Origin: Chitinophaga pinensis | Lineage (GTDB): Bacteria; Bacteroidota; Bacteroidia; Chitinophagales; UBA10324 | Length of the DNA: 50,565 nt | Assembly (NCBI GenBank): GCA_945892775.1 | Contig: CAMDDP010000022.1 | Location: forward strand, 1-50,565 | Direction of reading: 5' to 3' | In this document: positions 7,975 to 16,686 of the stretch, in pieces | How positions within the stretch are numbered: position 1 is the stretch's first letter | How the letters are laid out: each line of letters begins with the position of its first letter | The notes under the pieces: generated by a model | What the model was told of the DNA's origin: nothing | Database searches by the model: none | Seen by the model: only the letters and a program-made list of their open reading frames with translations | Program-made: the position numbers and the translations under genes

Positions 7975-9750
7975 ATGCCAATGAAACAGTTCTTTAAATT
8001 TTTCTTTGCCTCTATGCTTGGATTTATAGTTGGATCCATTGTACTCATCTTTTTATTAATTGGAATTATTGCGGGCATTGTTTCTACAGTTTCAGAACCA
8101 CAGAAAGAAGAAGCCTCTACTAATAGTATTCTCGAACTCTCACTTGATTATGCAGTACCAGAACAAACCAATTTTAACCCGCTTGCCAATTTAAGTTTTG
8201 GCGGAATGGATATGAATATGCCAATGGGCTTAAATGACATTCTGCACCTTATTAAAAAAGCAAAAACAGATAATAACATAAAAGGAATTTATATAAATGT
8301 CGGAACTTTCGGTAGCGGCATTTCTACTGCTAAGCAAGTTCGCGACGCGCTGATTGATTTTAAAGAATCGAAAAAATTTATTGTGGCTTATGCCGATGCT
8401 TATTCTCAAAAAGGATATTATGTAGCAAGTGTTGCTGATAAAATTGTATTGAATCCAGCTGGTGTTGTGGAGTGGAGAGGTTTGAATGCTCAGATTATGT
8501 TTTTTAAAGGAATGCTCGAAAAAATTGGTGTTGATGTGCAGGTGTTTTACGATGGTCGTTTTAAAACTGCAACTGAGCCTTTCCGATACGATAAAATGAG
8601 TGAGTCAAATAAAATAATGACTCTTGCTTTATTAAAAGACATTCAAGCCAACTATGTAAGCGCTGTTAGTGCTTCGCGGAATATTGATACATCAATTGTT
8701 AATCACATTGCTGACAGTATGCTTATACGCACTGCTTATCAGGCGCTCAGTTATCATTTTGTGGATGAAGTTGGATACAGCGATGCTGCAAAGAAATTCA
8801 TTTATGAAAATTTAAAAACTGACACCAAAAAGAAAATTAATTTCATAACACTTTCAAAATATTCGCACACACCTGATACTGAAAAGAAAAGCTTGGATCA
8901 GGATAAAATTGCCGTGGTGTATGCACAGGGAGATATTGTTGATGGTCAAGGCGATAAGGATAACATTGGAGGTGACCATTATGCAGCCTTATTTGAAAAG
9001 TTAAGAAGAGATGATAAAATAAAAGCCATTGTGTTTCGAGTGAATTCTCCTGGTGGTAGCGCAGTTGCTTCAGATGTGATTTGGAGAGAAGTTACTCTAA
9101 CAAAAGCGGTAAAACCTGTGGTGGTTTCAATGGGTGATTACGCAGCTTCTGGAGGATACTTTATTTCCTGCAGCGCAAGTAAAATTGTTGCGCAGCCAAC
9201 TACTTTGACCGGAAGCATTGGAGTGTTTGCCATTATTCCTTGTGCTCAGAAATTATTGAACGATAAACTCGGAATTACTTTTGACCATGTAGGCACCGGA
9301 AAATTTTCGGACTTTGGTGATTTAACCCGACCTTTTAACGATGGCGAAAAAAGCATTATTCAAAACGAGGTCGACAGCATATATGCGCAGTTTAAAAAGC
9401 GTGTTTACACCGGCAGAAATCTTGATCCCGTTTTAGTAGATTCTATTGCGCAAGGAAGAGTATGGACAGGTACACAGGGATTAGCGTGGGGCTTGGTTGA
9501 TACTTTAGGCGGAATACAGGATGCCATAAATATTGCTGCTAAAATGATAAAGAGTAAAAATTACCGCCTGGTTGAATACCCAACTGTTGACAACAAATGG
9601 TCGCAGATTTTCAGTGCTTTGCAGGATGCTAAGGAGGATGAAGTGAAAGTTCAGTTGGGCGATTTCTATACCATGTTCCAGCAAATAAAATCAGTTAGCG
9701 AATTAAAAGGAATGCAAATGCGCATACCATATTCTATTGAAATAAATTAA
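7975..9750 (+). CDS. sppA: Signal peptide peptidase SppA, 67K type
   Basis: SppA is an inner-membrane serine protease that degrades released signal peptides. The 591 residues include one N-terminal membrane segment (about 12-36), an N-domain and a C-domain. The catalytic lysine is in VADKIVLN (K156) and the nucleophile in DYAASGGYF (S392), as in the E. coli Ser-Lys dyad. TLTGSIGVF follows. A second ATG two codons later (MKQFFKFF) is an equally good start. It is read divergently from folK across a 58-base gap holding a possible TACTTTTG -7 box (7932-7939). It ends at a strong bidirectional terminator. Confidence 0.95.
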   Translation: MPMKQFFKFFFASMLGFIVGSIVLIFLLIGIIAGIVSTVSEPQKEEASTNSILELSLDYAVPEQTNFNPLANLSFGGMDMNMPMGLNDILHLIKKAKTDNNIKGIYINVGTFGSGISTAKQVRDALIDFKESKKFIVAYADAYSQKGYYVASVADKIVLNPAGVVEWRGLNAQIMFFKGMLEKIGVDVQVFYDGRFKTATEPFRYDKMSESNKIMTLALLKDIQANYVSAVSASRNIDTSIVNHIADSMLIRTAYQALSYHFVDEVGYSDAAKKFIYENLKTDTKKKINFITLSKYSHTPDTEKKSLDQDKIAVVYAQGDIVDGQGDKDNIGGDHYAALFEKLRRDDKIKAIVFRVNSPGGSAVASDVIWREVTLTKAVKPVVVSMGDYAASGGYFISCSASKIVAQPTTLTGSIGVFAIIPCAQKLLNDKLGITFDHVGTGKFSDFGDLTRPFNDGEKSIIQNEVDSIYAQFKKRVYTGRNLDPVLVDSIAQGRVWTGTQGLAWGLVDTLGGIQDAINIAAKMIKSKNYRLVEYPTVDNKWSQIFSALQDAKEDEVKVQLGDFYTMFQQIKSVSELKGMQMRIPYSIEIN

Positions 9751-9775
9751 TTGATTAGCAATTTTAAATAAAAAA

Positions 9776-9807
9776 AGTCGCTCTCTAAACGAGAGCAACT
9801 TTTTTTA
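9776..9807. terminator. Bidirectional intrinsic terminator
   Basis: GCTCTC (9780-9785) and GAGAGC (9791-9796) form a perfect stem with a 5-base loop. AGT/ACT extends it past one mismatch, flanked by A-run and T-run. It can end both sppA (plus) and the T9SS protein gene (minus), which converge here. Confidence 0.88.
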
Positions 9808-9824
9808 TTTAAAACAATTTGAAC

Positions 9825-11966
9825 TTATTTAAGTTTCACAATTTTTGAATGAAGTGTGGTTGTTCCATCATTCAAATTAAGAATATAAGTGCCTGCAGAA
9901 AGTGATTGAACATTTAAAACGGTATTTGCTGAAAAACTTTTTTGTTCCATTACCTTTCTTCCTGCCGCATCAAACAATTCAATCATTAGATTATTTTTAA
10001 ATCCTAAATATTGAATACTTAATTCATTACTCATTGGATTAGGATAAATTTTCCAATCAATACTTTGCCTGTTCGCTTCATCAATTCCAATATAAATCAC
10101 CTGAAAACCTGCAATGTCATCACGATTCCGAGGCCACAATTTCCAGTTACTGAAAGAGCGAGTAAACATCCCATAGATATAATCTAATTGCTGATATAAA
10201 ATTAATGAGTCGGCATTAAAACCAAAACCAATATCATTTGATTGGTCATCGCAACGCAACTGACCAACAGGAAAAGGATATTTATAGATAGCCCACTCAC
10301 CAAAATCACTTGGTGCATCAGGATTCAAACTTACTACTGTAACTGTATCGTAACCAAGCAACATGCTTTCAAATGGTTCAGTATAATTAAACTTAATGGC
10401 AATAATACTATCCATATTTACTGTTGTAATAGCTGCAGGCAAGGCATTAGCTACAGACAAAACAGTAAATGAAATAGAATCAAGTGTAGTTACAGTATTT
10501 GTTTCCAAAACTTTTGCTTTGGTAATTTTTACTAAATCACCACGTTTTAAAGTAGTAAGACCAGTTCCACCTAAAGCAATTCCACTCCATGGATTGCTAC
10601 TGCTTTGAATCATCACTTGTCCTAAATCATACAAACTGCCTGATTCGCACATAACAACTCCCTGCACATTCATATTATTAATTGTTTGATTGGTATATGG
10701 TGATGCACCATAGCCAAGCGGATGCCACTGTAACTGCTGTATGCTGTTAATTCCTGAATTCTTAACCAGATAAAATCTGTTAGTGCCTAAAGAATCAGGA
10801 TAGTTCGTATAGTAACCTTGATTATCAGTTGCCTTAATCCAGTATTTTACATAAGTGCTATCAGGTCCAATTGCTGGAATTGTAGCCTGCCAGTTATTTG
10901 AACCAATGTTTATCATTGGAACATTAAGGAAAGTATTGTTGGATAAACCGCTAGCGTAAAACAATACTGCAGAAGCAACTGATTGATCATCCGTAATAAC
11001 AGCAGTAACGGTTTGAGTTTGTGTTGTTGAAGGAACAGGATTACTTAAAGTAACGGTTCCAACTGTGGGTGCTGCGTAGGTAACAGGACCGATATCAGCT
11101 AAAGTTAAAGGCGCGAGAAAATACTCATAAGGACCTGCACCTGTTTTGAATTCAATAATAACTCCACGCACAAATGCTAAGACAGAATTAATAATCGGAG
11201 TATCAAAAGCAGCAGGAGTAAAACCTCCGGATGAGGTACAAAAGTTGTCGGAAGTATCATTACGGATCCATCCGCTCATATCACGGATTTTAATTTTATT
11301 TCCGAAATTATCTTGAATACTCCAATTGATTCTAGTTCCGCCACTTACCACAGACACATCAACTACTCTTACATTCTGCATCTCAACATATACTCCTTCA
11401 TATTTTTCTCCGGAAGGAATTTGAATCACCTGCCCTCCCTGACCATCGCTCAATTCAAATGAATCAATTGGAATAATAATTGGTAAAGGAACAGGATTTG
11501 AAATACTGGTCACTGTTGAAGGTATTGGTAAAATATTCAACTGAGTGTTATTTGAAAAAGCAGAAAGAATCCCTGTAACCTTAACTGTATTCCCATAAAC
11601 ACAATTATCGTGGAATAAGGAATTGTTACTTAATTGCAAAACTGCAGCAGGTCCGCTACCCGCACCAATTACAGTGGGGTCAATAATTATCTGTATACCA
11701 CTCCACGGGCCAGTAGAATTTACATCAGAAATAAAAGTTGCAACACGGCTACCAGTTGTGCTCTGTCCATATGCACATGGATCAAAAATTACAATTCCCT
11801 CAACCTGCACTGTATCGCCTATATAAAAAAGTGCAGAGTCAAGGCCATTCGCAAGATTCTGGTCATCCACATATTGCAAGTCATGAATGCTAACAAGCGG
11901 ATAAGTTTGTGAAAATGCCATTGCTGGAATAATCAAAAGCAAAGCAAGGATTAAAATTTTTTTCAT
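9825..11966 (-). CDS. Secreted protein with T9SS type A sorting domain and OB-fold-like regions
   Basis: A 713-residue exported protein. Signal peptide residues 1-19 (MKKILILALLLIIPAMAFSQ). Two similar regions, near residues 40-290 (GDTVQVEGIVIFDP, PWSGIQIIID) and near 430-530 (NVQGVVMCESG, PWSGIALGG, RGDLVKITKAKV), look like OB-fold DUF5689-type modules; an Ig-like stretch lies between them. The last 75 residues (IDWKIYPNPMSNELSIQY to GTYILNLND) are a typical T9SS type A C-terminal signal. The protein should be moved across the outer membrane by T9SS and attached or released. No catalytic motif is seen; the substrate or role is unknown. Confidence 0.88.
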   Translation of the reverse strand: MKKILILALLLIIPAMAFSQTYPLVSIHDLQYVDDQNLANGLDSALFYIGDTVQVEGIVIFDPCAYGQSTTGSRVATFISDVNSTGPWSGIQIIIDPTVIGAGSGPAAVLQLSNNSLFHDNCVYGNTVKVTGILSAFSNNTQLNILPIPSTVTSISNPVPLPIIIPIDSFELSDGQGGQVIQIPSGEKYEGVYVEMQNVRVVDVSVVSGGTRINWSIQDNFGNKIKIRDMSGWIRNDTSDNFCTSSGGFTPAAFDTPIINSVLAFVRGVIIEFKTGAGPYEYFLAPLTLADIGPVTYAAPTVGTVTLSNPVPSTTQTQTVTAVITDDQSVASAVLFYASGLSNNTFLNVPMINIGSNNWQATIPAIGPDSTYVKYWIKATDNQGYYTNYPDSLGTNRFYLVKNSGINSIQQLQWHPLGYGASPYTNQTINNMNVQGVVMCESGSLYDLGQVMIQSSSNPWSGIALGGTGLTTLKRGDLVKITKAKVLETNTVTTLDSISFTVLSVANALPAAITTVNMDSIIAIKFNYTEPFESMLLGYDTVTVVSLNPDAPSDFGEWAIYKYPFPVGQLRCDDQSNDIGFGFNADSLILYQQLDYIYGMFTRSFSNWKLWPRNRDDIAGFQVIYIGIDEANRQSIDWKIYPNPMSNELSIQYLGFKNNLMIELFDAAGRKVMEQKSFSANTVLNVQSLSAGTYILNLNDGTTTLHSKIVKLK

Positions 11967-11983
11967 TGTGTTTTGTGTTTTAT

Positions 11984-11997
11984 CCCCTCTTTAGGGG
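11984..11997. promoter_or_regulatory. Small GC-rich hairpin in leader of the T9SS protein gene
   Basis: CCCCT, a 4-base loop and AGGGG form a perfect palindromic hairpin 17 bases upstream of the ATG at 11966. It stands out against AT-rich surroundings. It could be a leader element or an intergenic repeat; I see no second copy in the window. Confidence 0.35.
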
Positions 11998-12079
11998 CTG
12001 CAAGTATCTGAATTACAACCGATATATTTTAGCATTTGGAATTAAATAAATATGAATAGTTAATTAATCAACCATTCTA

Positions 12080-12280
12080 TCACTTCAGAGCGGCAATTTC
12101 CTTAATCAAATTAGTTTTAATTTTATCACTTGACATCATAATCCTTCTCTTGATACTTTCAGGATGTTCCTTTGTGTTATCGGCTGTTTGCTTACAATAA
12201 TCTTCGAGCATTGCCATAGTCACACAATAACTTTGCAAAATTTTATCTGTCATGTACTGAGATACTTTATTTCCTTCCAT
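12080..12280 (-). CDS. Small hypothetical protein, 66 residues
   Basis: I do not recognise this protein. It is charged and probably helical throughout (MEGNKVSQYMTDKIL, IKTNLIKEIAALK) with two Cys and no signal peptide or membrane segment. Support for it being a gene comes from its compact helical composition and a perfect TACTTTTG -7 box a few bases upstream. It stands alone between the T9SS protein gene and rluD on the same strand. Confidence 0.45.
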   Translation of the reverse strand: MEGNKVSQYMTDKILQSYCVTMAMLEDYCKQTADNTKEHPESIKRRIMMSSDKIKTNLIKEIAALK

Positions 12281-12291
12281 CTTTTTTTATT

Positions 12292-12299
12292 CAAAAGTA
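12292..12299 (-). promoter_or_regulatory. Putative -7 promoter element for the 66-residue ORF
   Basis: The minus strand reads TACTTTTG, matching TAnnTTTG, 11 bases before the ATG at 12280. The transcript would have a leader of only about 7 bases. No TTG lies at the standard -33 distance. Confidence 0.35.
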
Positions 12300-12364
12300 T
12301 AACATAAAATATTTTTAATGGTATAATATCAATTCAAAAAAATATATAAACAAAAAGAAAAAGA

Positions 12365-13417
12365 TTACTCTCTGGCGCTTACTGCCACAAAATATTTTCT
12401 CCAACGAATAACCAACTCCTTCATGTCATCAGGTAATTCTGATTCAAATAAAATATATTTCAAAGTTGTTGGATGAATAAAACCCAGGGATGCTGCATGC
12501 AATGCTTGACGCGGACATGCCTCAAAACAATTATCGACAAATTGTTTATACTTTTTATAAATTGTTCCTTTAACAATTTTATTTCCTCCATAAGTCTCAT
12601 CATAAAACAACGGATGCCCGATTGATTTCATATGAACTCGAATCTGGTGGGTGCGTCCTGTTTCTAATTTGCATTCAATTAAAGTGGTGTAATGAAAACG
12701 CTCAATTACTTTGTAATGCGTAGTGGCATCTTTCCCATGATCGCCTTCAGGAAAAATATCCATCTTTTTGCGATCCTTTAAATTGCGGCCAATGTGTCCC
12801 GTTACGGTTCCCTCGTCTTCTTTTACATCGCCCCATACAAGGGCAATGTATTTTCTATTGATAGTGTGATCAGCAAATTGTTTGGCTAAAAAATTCAAGG
12901 CAAATTCATTTTTTGCAACAACCAACAATCCACTAGTGTCTTTATCAATTCGATGCACCAACCCAGGTCGAACTTCATTACCAGTTGCCGATGGCAATTG
13001 ATTAAAATGAAACAATAGCCCATTCACCAATGTGCCTGAAGAATTTCCAACACCTGGATGCACCACCAAGCCAGGTGATTTATTGACTATGGCGATATCC
13101 TCATCTTCATAAATAAAATTTAGTGGAATGTTTTCGGCAATGACATCATACTCCGTTTTAGGTTCCGGCATCATGATCGTAATTACATCATCAGGCCGGA
13201 CTCTATAATTTGAATTTACAGAGTGACCATTGACCAATACGCCTCCACTATCAGCCGCGCGTTGAATGCGACTACGGCTAACTTTTACAATACGGTTAAA
13301 CAAAAATTTATCAATTCGAAATGGAGTTTGCCCCTTGTCGACCACAATCCTATGATGTTCATACAACCCATCTTCGGTCTCCTCGGTTACCTCTTCAGTT
13401 ATTTCTTCGTCAATCAT
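12365..13417 (-). CDS. rluD: Large-subunit rRNA pseudouridine synthase, RluD family
   Basis: It isomerises uridines of 23S rRNA (helix 69 in the RluD type). The order is an N-terminal S4 RNA-binding domain (RIDKFLFNRIVKVSRSRIQR, residues 33-52) and then a RluA-type catalytic domain with HRIDKDTSGLLV carrying the catalytic Asp, followed by HTINRKYIALVWG and GRTHQIRVHMKSIGHP. The 350-residue length is normal. It lies about 100 bases beyond the rplK terminator, so it is probably its own unit. RluD rather than another RluA-family member is the likeliest assignment. Confidence 0.88.
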   Translation of the reverse strand: MIDEEITEEVTEETEDGLYEHHRIVVDKGQTPFRIDKFLFNRIVKVSRSRIQRAADSGGVLVNGHSVNSNYRVRPDDVITIMMPEPKTEYDVIAENIPLNFIYEDEDIAIVNKSPGLVVHPGVGNSSGTLVNGLLFHFNQLPSATGNEVRPGLVHRIDKDTSGLLVVAKNEFALNFLAKQFADHTINRKYIALVWGDVKEDEGTVTGHIGRNLKDRKKMDIFPEGDHGKDATTHYKVIERFHYTTLIECKLETGRTHQIRVHMKSIGHPLFYDETYGGNKIVKGTIYKKYKQFVDNCFEACPRQALHAASLGFIHPTTLKYILFESELPDDMKELVIRWRKYFVAVSARE

Positions 13418-13460
13418 TTTCTATTTTTAAAATCTAAATTATATTTTCCTAAAATACAAG

Positions 13461-13490
13461 AAAGCCCCGGCAAGTTTACCGAGGCTTTAA
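13461..13490 (-). terminator. Intrinsic terminator downstream of rplK
   Basis: AAAGCCCCGG (13461-13470) pairs with CCGAGGCTTT (13479-13488) except for one C/A mismatch, with an 8-base loop. On the minus strand it is followed by a T-rich stretch. It directly follows rplK (stop at 13517) and separates it from rluD. Confidence 0.7.
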
Positions 13491-13516
13491 ACTTTAAATT
13501 ATAAACTATGAAATGA

Positions 13517-13957
13517 TTAAGCCCATGGAGCCTTACCATCAACAACCACTCCCATGCTTCGAGCAGTTCCGGCAACCATTTTCATGGCTGATTCAATAGT
13601 GAAACAATTAAGATCAGGCATTTTGTCTTTAGCAATTGCTTCAACTTGCGCCCAACTAACCGTTCCAACTTTATTTCTATTTGATTCTTTACTGCCACTT
13701 TCAATTTTTGCAGCTTCGAGCAACTGTACTGCCGCTGGTGGAGTTTTAATTACAAAGTCAAAACTTTTATCCTTGTAAACAGTCAACACAATCGGAAGAA
13801 CTTTCCCCATTTTATCCTGTGTACGAGCATTGAACTGCTTACAGAATTCCATGATGTTAACACCCTTAGCACCGAGCGCAGGTCCGATTGGTGGGGCAGG
13901 ATTTGCCTGTCCGCCTTTCACCTGCAACTTCACATATGTTTCAATTTCTTTTGCCAT
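13517..13957 (-). CDS. rplK: 50S ribosomal protein L11
   Basis: uL11 binds 23S rRNA at the GTPase-associated centre. The N-terminus has [20 protein letters not shown] and [15 protein letters not shown], and the C-domain has [13 protein letters not shown] and [10 protein letters not shown]. At 146 residues it is complete. It lies 112 bases after nusG with no Shine-Dalgarno. In most bacteria rplA follows at once, but here a terminator and then rluD follow, so the classical rplK-rplA pair is broken. Confidence 0.97.
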   Translation of the reverse strand: MAKEIETYVKLQVKGGQANPAPPIGPALGAKGVNIMEFCKQFNARTQDKMGKVLPIVLTVYKDKSFDFVIKTPPAAVQLLEAAKIESGSKESNRNKVGTVSWAQVEAIAKDKMPDLNCFTIESAMKMVAGTARSMGVVVDGKAPWA

Positions 13958-14069
13958 GATTTGATTTTTCTATTTATGATGATTAATGGTTCCTAACTTT
14001 TGTTTGAGACTGCCAAGTCATCTGAAGGAAGCTCCGTAAGGGATTCAGCTGACGAATCAAACTTTATGG

Positions 14070-14633
14070 TCAGGCTTGTTTTTCTACTTGCACATAATTT
14101 AATTCAACAGGAGTTTTACGCCCGAAGATTTTCACATTTACTTTTAATTTCTTTTTTTCTTCGTTCACCTCTTCTACCAATCCCATAAAATCATTGAAAG
14201 GTCCGTCAATTATTTTTACCGTTTCGCCCACTAAGAATGGTTCAGCAGTTGTTTCGCCTACGCCAAGCATTTCATCCACCTTACCTAAAATTCTGTTAAC
14301 CTCAGCTTTACGGAGTGCTTGTGGTTTATTGTTATTTCCAGTTAGAAAATTTATAACTCCTGTAATGTTTCGAATGGTTTGAAGCATTTCACCTGTTAAG
14401 CGAGTTTCATCTGCTTCCATTAAAATATATCCGGGAAAGAAATTCCTTTCTTTAATAATTTTTTTTCCGTCCTTAATTTTATATATTTTCTCCATCGGAA
14501 CCAATATCTGTGAAATGACTTCGCCCCACTTAGAACGATTAATTTCGCCTTCGATATACTCCTTTGTTTTGCGTTCCTTTCCACTTATAACACGCATCAC
14601 ATACCACTTCTTTTCTTCTATCATGGTTATCAT
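14070..14633 (-). CDS. nusG: Transcription termination/antitermination protein NusG
   Basis: NusG binds RNA polymerase and Rho or ribosomes. The NGN domain begins KKWYVMRVISGKE and contains RNFFPGYILMEAD; the C-terminal KOW domain begins VGETVKIIDGPFNDFMG. At 187 residues it is the normal size for Bacteroidota. The ATG at 14633 directly abuts the secE stop; an ATG three codons later (MIEEKKWYV) is equally plausible. It is part of the tuf-secE-nusG-rplK unit. Confidence 0.97.
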   Translation of the reverse strand: MITMIEEKKWYVMRVISGKERKTKEYIEGEINRSKWGEVISQILVPMEKIYKIKDGKKIIKERNFFPGYILMEADETRLTGEMLQTIRNITGVINFLTGNNNKPQALRKAEVNRILGKVDEMLGVGETTAEPFLVGETVKIIDGPFNDFMGLVEEVNEEKKKLKVNVKIFGRKTPVELNYVQVEKQA

Positions 14634-14825
14634 TTAAAACGCTTTATAAAAAGTTCCGAGAATAATACTAGCACTTTTGTCCATTGCAAAAACCAGTAAA
14701 GCCATAATAAGTGCGGCAATAGCAACAACAATTGCACTATTGGTTAATTCATCCCAAGTTGGCCATGACACTTTAGTCATTAACTCAGCATATGATTCTT
14801 TAATGTATAAACTTACTTTGTTCAT
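14634..14825 (-). CDS. secE: Protein translocase subunit SecE
   Basis: SecE is the small clamp subunit of SecYEG. I chose the ATG at 14825 (MNKVSLYIKESYAELMTKVS), giving 63 residues with the conserved VSWPTWDEL motif and one membrane segment (IVVAIAALIMALLVFAM). A longer frame reaches 14870, but those 15 residues are encoded inside tRNA-Trp, so they are not real. Translation of nusG follows with no gap. Confidence 0.93.
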   Translation of the reverse strand: MNKVSLYIKESYAELMTKVSWPTWDELTNSAIVVAIAALIMALLVFAMDKSASIILGTFYKAF

Positions 14826-14839
14826 GTTGTTTAAGTTTG

Positions 14840-14912
14840 CACGGGTGGAGAGACTCGAACTCCCAGCCAACGGTTTTGGAGACCGCTACTCTACCAATTG
14901 AGCTACACCCGT
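14840..14912 (-). tRNA. tRNA-Trp (CCA)
   Basis: The 5' end at 14912 reads ACGGGTG and pairs with CACCCGT at the 3' end; the discriminator is G. The D arm AGCTCAATTGGTAGAGT, the anticodon loop CTCCAAA (anticodon CCA) and the T loop TTCGAGT are normal. No CCA is encoded. It sits between tuf and secE, a common Bacteroidota order. Confidence 0.96.
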
Positions 14913-14989
14913 ATTTGAGTTCAAATGTAGCTTTTAATGAGTTGGTTTTATCACAATTTTCTAATGAATTTCAACTTCCCATTAAAACC

Positions 14990-15040
14990 TTCGGGCTTAA
15001 AGTAAGAAGTCTTTGTTGAACTTCGAACTTTAAACCCGAA
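14990..15040 (-). promoter_or_regulatory. Long inverted repeat downstream of tuf
   Basis: TTCGGGCTTAAAGT (14990-15003) faces ACTTTAAACCCGAA (15027-15040). In the minus-strand RNA all 14 positions pair, one as G-U, while the plus-strand RNA would have an A-C mismatch. An inner GAAGT/ACTTC stem (15006-15010 with 15020-15024) extends it past a 2-base bulge on each side. It begins 20 bases after the tuf stop and precedes tRNA-Trp. No strong T-run follows, so it may be an attenuator, processing site or weak terminator. Confidence 0.5.
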
Positions 15041-15060
15041 AATTTAAACTTCAATTTTTA

Positions 15061-16248
15061 TTATTTAATAACCTCAGTAACCTGACCAGCGCCTACAGTA
15101 CGACCTCCTTCGCGAATAGCGAAACGAAGACCTTTTTCCATAGCAACCGGAGTAATAAGCTTCACTACAATAGAAACATTATCACCAGGCATTACCATTT
15201 CAATTCCTGCTGGAAGCTCACATTCTCCTGTAACATCTGTTGTTCTCATGTAGAACTGTGGACGATACTTATTAAAGAATGGAGTATGACGACCACCTTC
15301 TTCTTTTGAAAGAACATAGACTTCACATTTAAAATCAGTATGTGGGGTAATTGACCCAGGAGCACAAACAACCATACCACGACGAATGTCATCCTTTTCA
15401 ACTCCACGAAGAAGTAAGCCAACATTATCGCCAGCTTCACCATCATCAAGAATTTTACGGAACATTTCAACACCAGTAACAGTAGATTTTAAAGATGCAT
15501 CCATTAAACCTACAATTTCAACTGGATCACCACTATGAATAGCACCTCTTTCGATACGACCAGTAGCAACTGTTCCACGACCAGTAATCGAGAACACATC
15601 TTCTACAGGCATCAAGAAAGGTTTGTCTTTTGCACGTGGAGGAATTGGAATTTCAGTATCAACTGCTTCCATTAAGTCTTCAATTGCTTTAATTCCTTCC
15701 GGATCCTTGTTCAACGCTTTCAAAGCAGAACCACGAATGATTTTAATCTTTTCGCCATCGAATTTATAGAAACTAAGCAATTCGCGAACCTCCATCTCTA
15801 CTAATTCAAGTAATTCTGGATCGTCAACTAAGTCGCATTTGTTTAAGAATACAACCAACGAAGGCACACCAACTTGACGAGCAAGAAGAATGTGTTCGCG
15901 AGTTTGAGCCATAGGTCCATCAGTAGCAGCAATTACAATGATAGCACCGTCCATTTGGGCGGCACCTGTAACCATGTTCTTAATGTAATCGGCGTGTCCA
16001 GGACAATCCACATGCGCGTAGTGCCGATTGACTGTTTCGTACTCAACGTGCGCTGTATTAATTGTAATACCTCTCTCTTTTTCCTCAGGTGCTGAGTCAA
16101 TAGAGTCGTATGAACGCTTTTGAGCAAGTCCTTTGTTAGCTAATACATCCGTTATTGCAGCTGTCAAGGTAGTTTTACCGTGATCCACATGCCCGATTGT
16201 ACCGATGTTAACATGGGGTTTGGTCCGTTCGAATTTTTCTTTTGCCAT
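15061..16248 (-). CDS. tuf: Elongation factor Tu
   Basis: EF-Tu delivers aminoacyl-tRNA to the ribosome. The sequence has [15 protein letters not shown] (G1), [12 protein letters not shown] (G2), [13 protein letters not shown] (G3) and [10 protein letters not shown] (G4), then domains II and III ending [13 protein letters not shown]. At 395 residues it is complete. It is preceded by tRNA genes and followed by tRNA-Trp-secE-nusG-rplK, the usual Bacteroidota order. Its upstream region has no Shine-Dalgarno. Confidence 0.98.
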   Translation of the reverse strand: MAKEKFERTKPHVNIGTIGHVDHGKTTLTAAITDVLANKGLAQKRSYDSIDSAPEEKERGITINTAHVEYETVNRHYAHVDCPGHADYIKNMVTGAAQMDGAIIVIAATDGPMAQTREHILLARQVGVPSLVVFLNKCDLVDDPELLELVEMEVRELLSFYKFDGEKIKIIRGSALKALNKDPEGIKAIEDLMEAVDTEIPIPPRAKDKPFLMPVEDVFSITGRGTVATGRIERGAIHSGDPVEIVGLMDASLKSTVTGVEMFRKILDDGEAGDNVGLLLRGVEKDDIRRGMVVCAPGSITPHTDFKCEVYVLSKEEGGRHTPFFNKYRPQFYMRTTDVTGECELPAGIEMVMPGDNVSIVVKLITPVAMEKGLRFAIREGGRTVGAGQVTEVIK

Positions 16249-16307
16249 GCTTGTTTTGTTTAATTTTTGTGATTGTTTTAAAAAAATTTAATAAGGTTTT
16301 ACCCTTG

Positions 16308-16384
16308 CGTTAATAACCAGATTCGAACCGGCAATCTTTCTTACTTTTTCAAATAAGAATGCTCTTCCACTGAGCTAAATTAAC
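16308..16384 (-). tRNA. tRNA-like element with oversized anticodon loop, possible pseudo-tRNA
   Basis: Read leftward from 16384: GTTAATT pairs with TATTAAC at the 3' end (six of seven pairs). The D stem GCTC/GAGC is intact and the T arm GCCGG-TTCGAAT-CTGGT is normal. Between them lie 28 bases instead of about 22: TTCTT and AAGAA can pair only around a 12-base loop (or TTCTTA/TAAGAA around 10). No 7-base anticodon loop can be formed, so no anticodon is assigned. Neighbouring tRNAs are canonical. It lies between tRNA-Thr(GGT) and tuf. It may be a decayed tRNA or a tRNA-like processing signal. Confidence 0.6.
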
Positions 16385-16407
16385 AAATTCATTTTACACT
16401 ATTGATG

Positions 16408-16480
16408 AGCCAATGACCAGAATCGAACCGGTGACCTCATCCCTACCAAGGATGTGCTCTACCAACTGAGCTACATTGGC
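16408..16480 (-). tRNA. tRNA-Thr (GGT)
   Basis: GCCAATG at the 5' end pairs with CATTGGC. D arm AGCTCAGTTGGTAGAGC, anticodon loop TTGGTAG (anticodon GGT) on a CATCC/GGATG stem, and T loop TTCGATT are all regular. The discriminator is T and no CCA is encoded. It is the last canonical tRNA before tuf. Confidence 0.96.
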
Positions 16481-16492
16481 TTAAAAAACTAG

Positions 16493-16565
16493 AGCGGGAG
16501 ACGAGACTCGAACCCGCGACCCTCAGCTTGGAAGGCTGATGCTCTACCAACTGAGCTACTCCCGC
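16493..16565 (-). tRNA. tRNA-Gly (TCC)
   Basis: GCGGGAG pairs with CTCCCGC. The anticodon stem TCAGC/GCTGA encloses CTTCCAA, anticodon TCC. The T loop is TTCGAGT. No encoded CCA. It lies 12 bases upstream of tRNA-Thr(GGT). Confidence 0.96.
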
Positions 16566-16686
16566 CTGATAATTTTTATCAAAAAGAAATAATTTCTCTT
16601 TTTAATTTTTTAAAAGAAGTGATTAATGTTTCACTTCATTTTCAAAGAACGTTTTATCATGAGCAAAAGACTTCAACTCAATCAAG

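Noticed and set aside
14826-14870. Longer SecE start
   Set aside because: The extra codons lie within tRNA-Trp; the ATG at 14825 gives the normal SecE N-terminus.
14837-15019. Plus-strand ORF starting MHGWRDSNSQPT
   Set aside because: It is the antisense reading of tRNA-Trp and the tuf-downstream hairpin.
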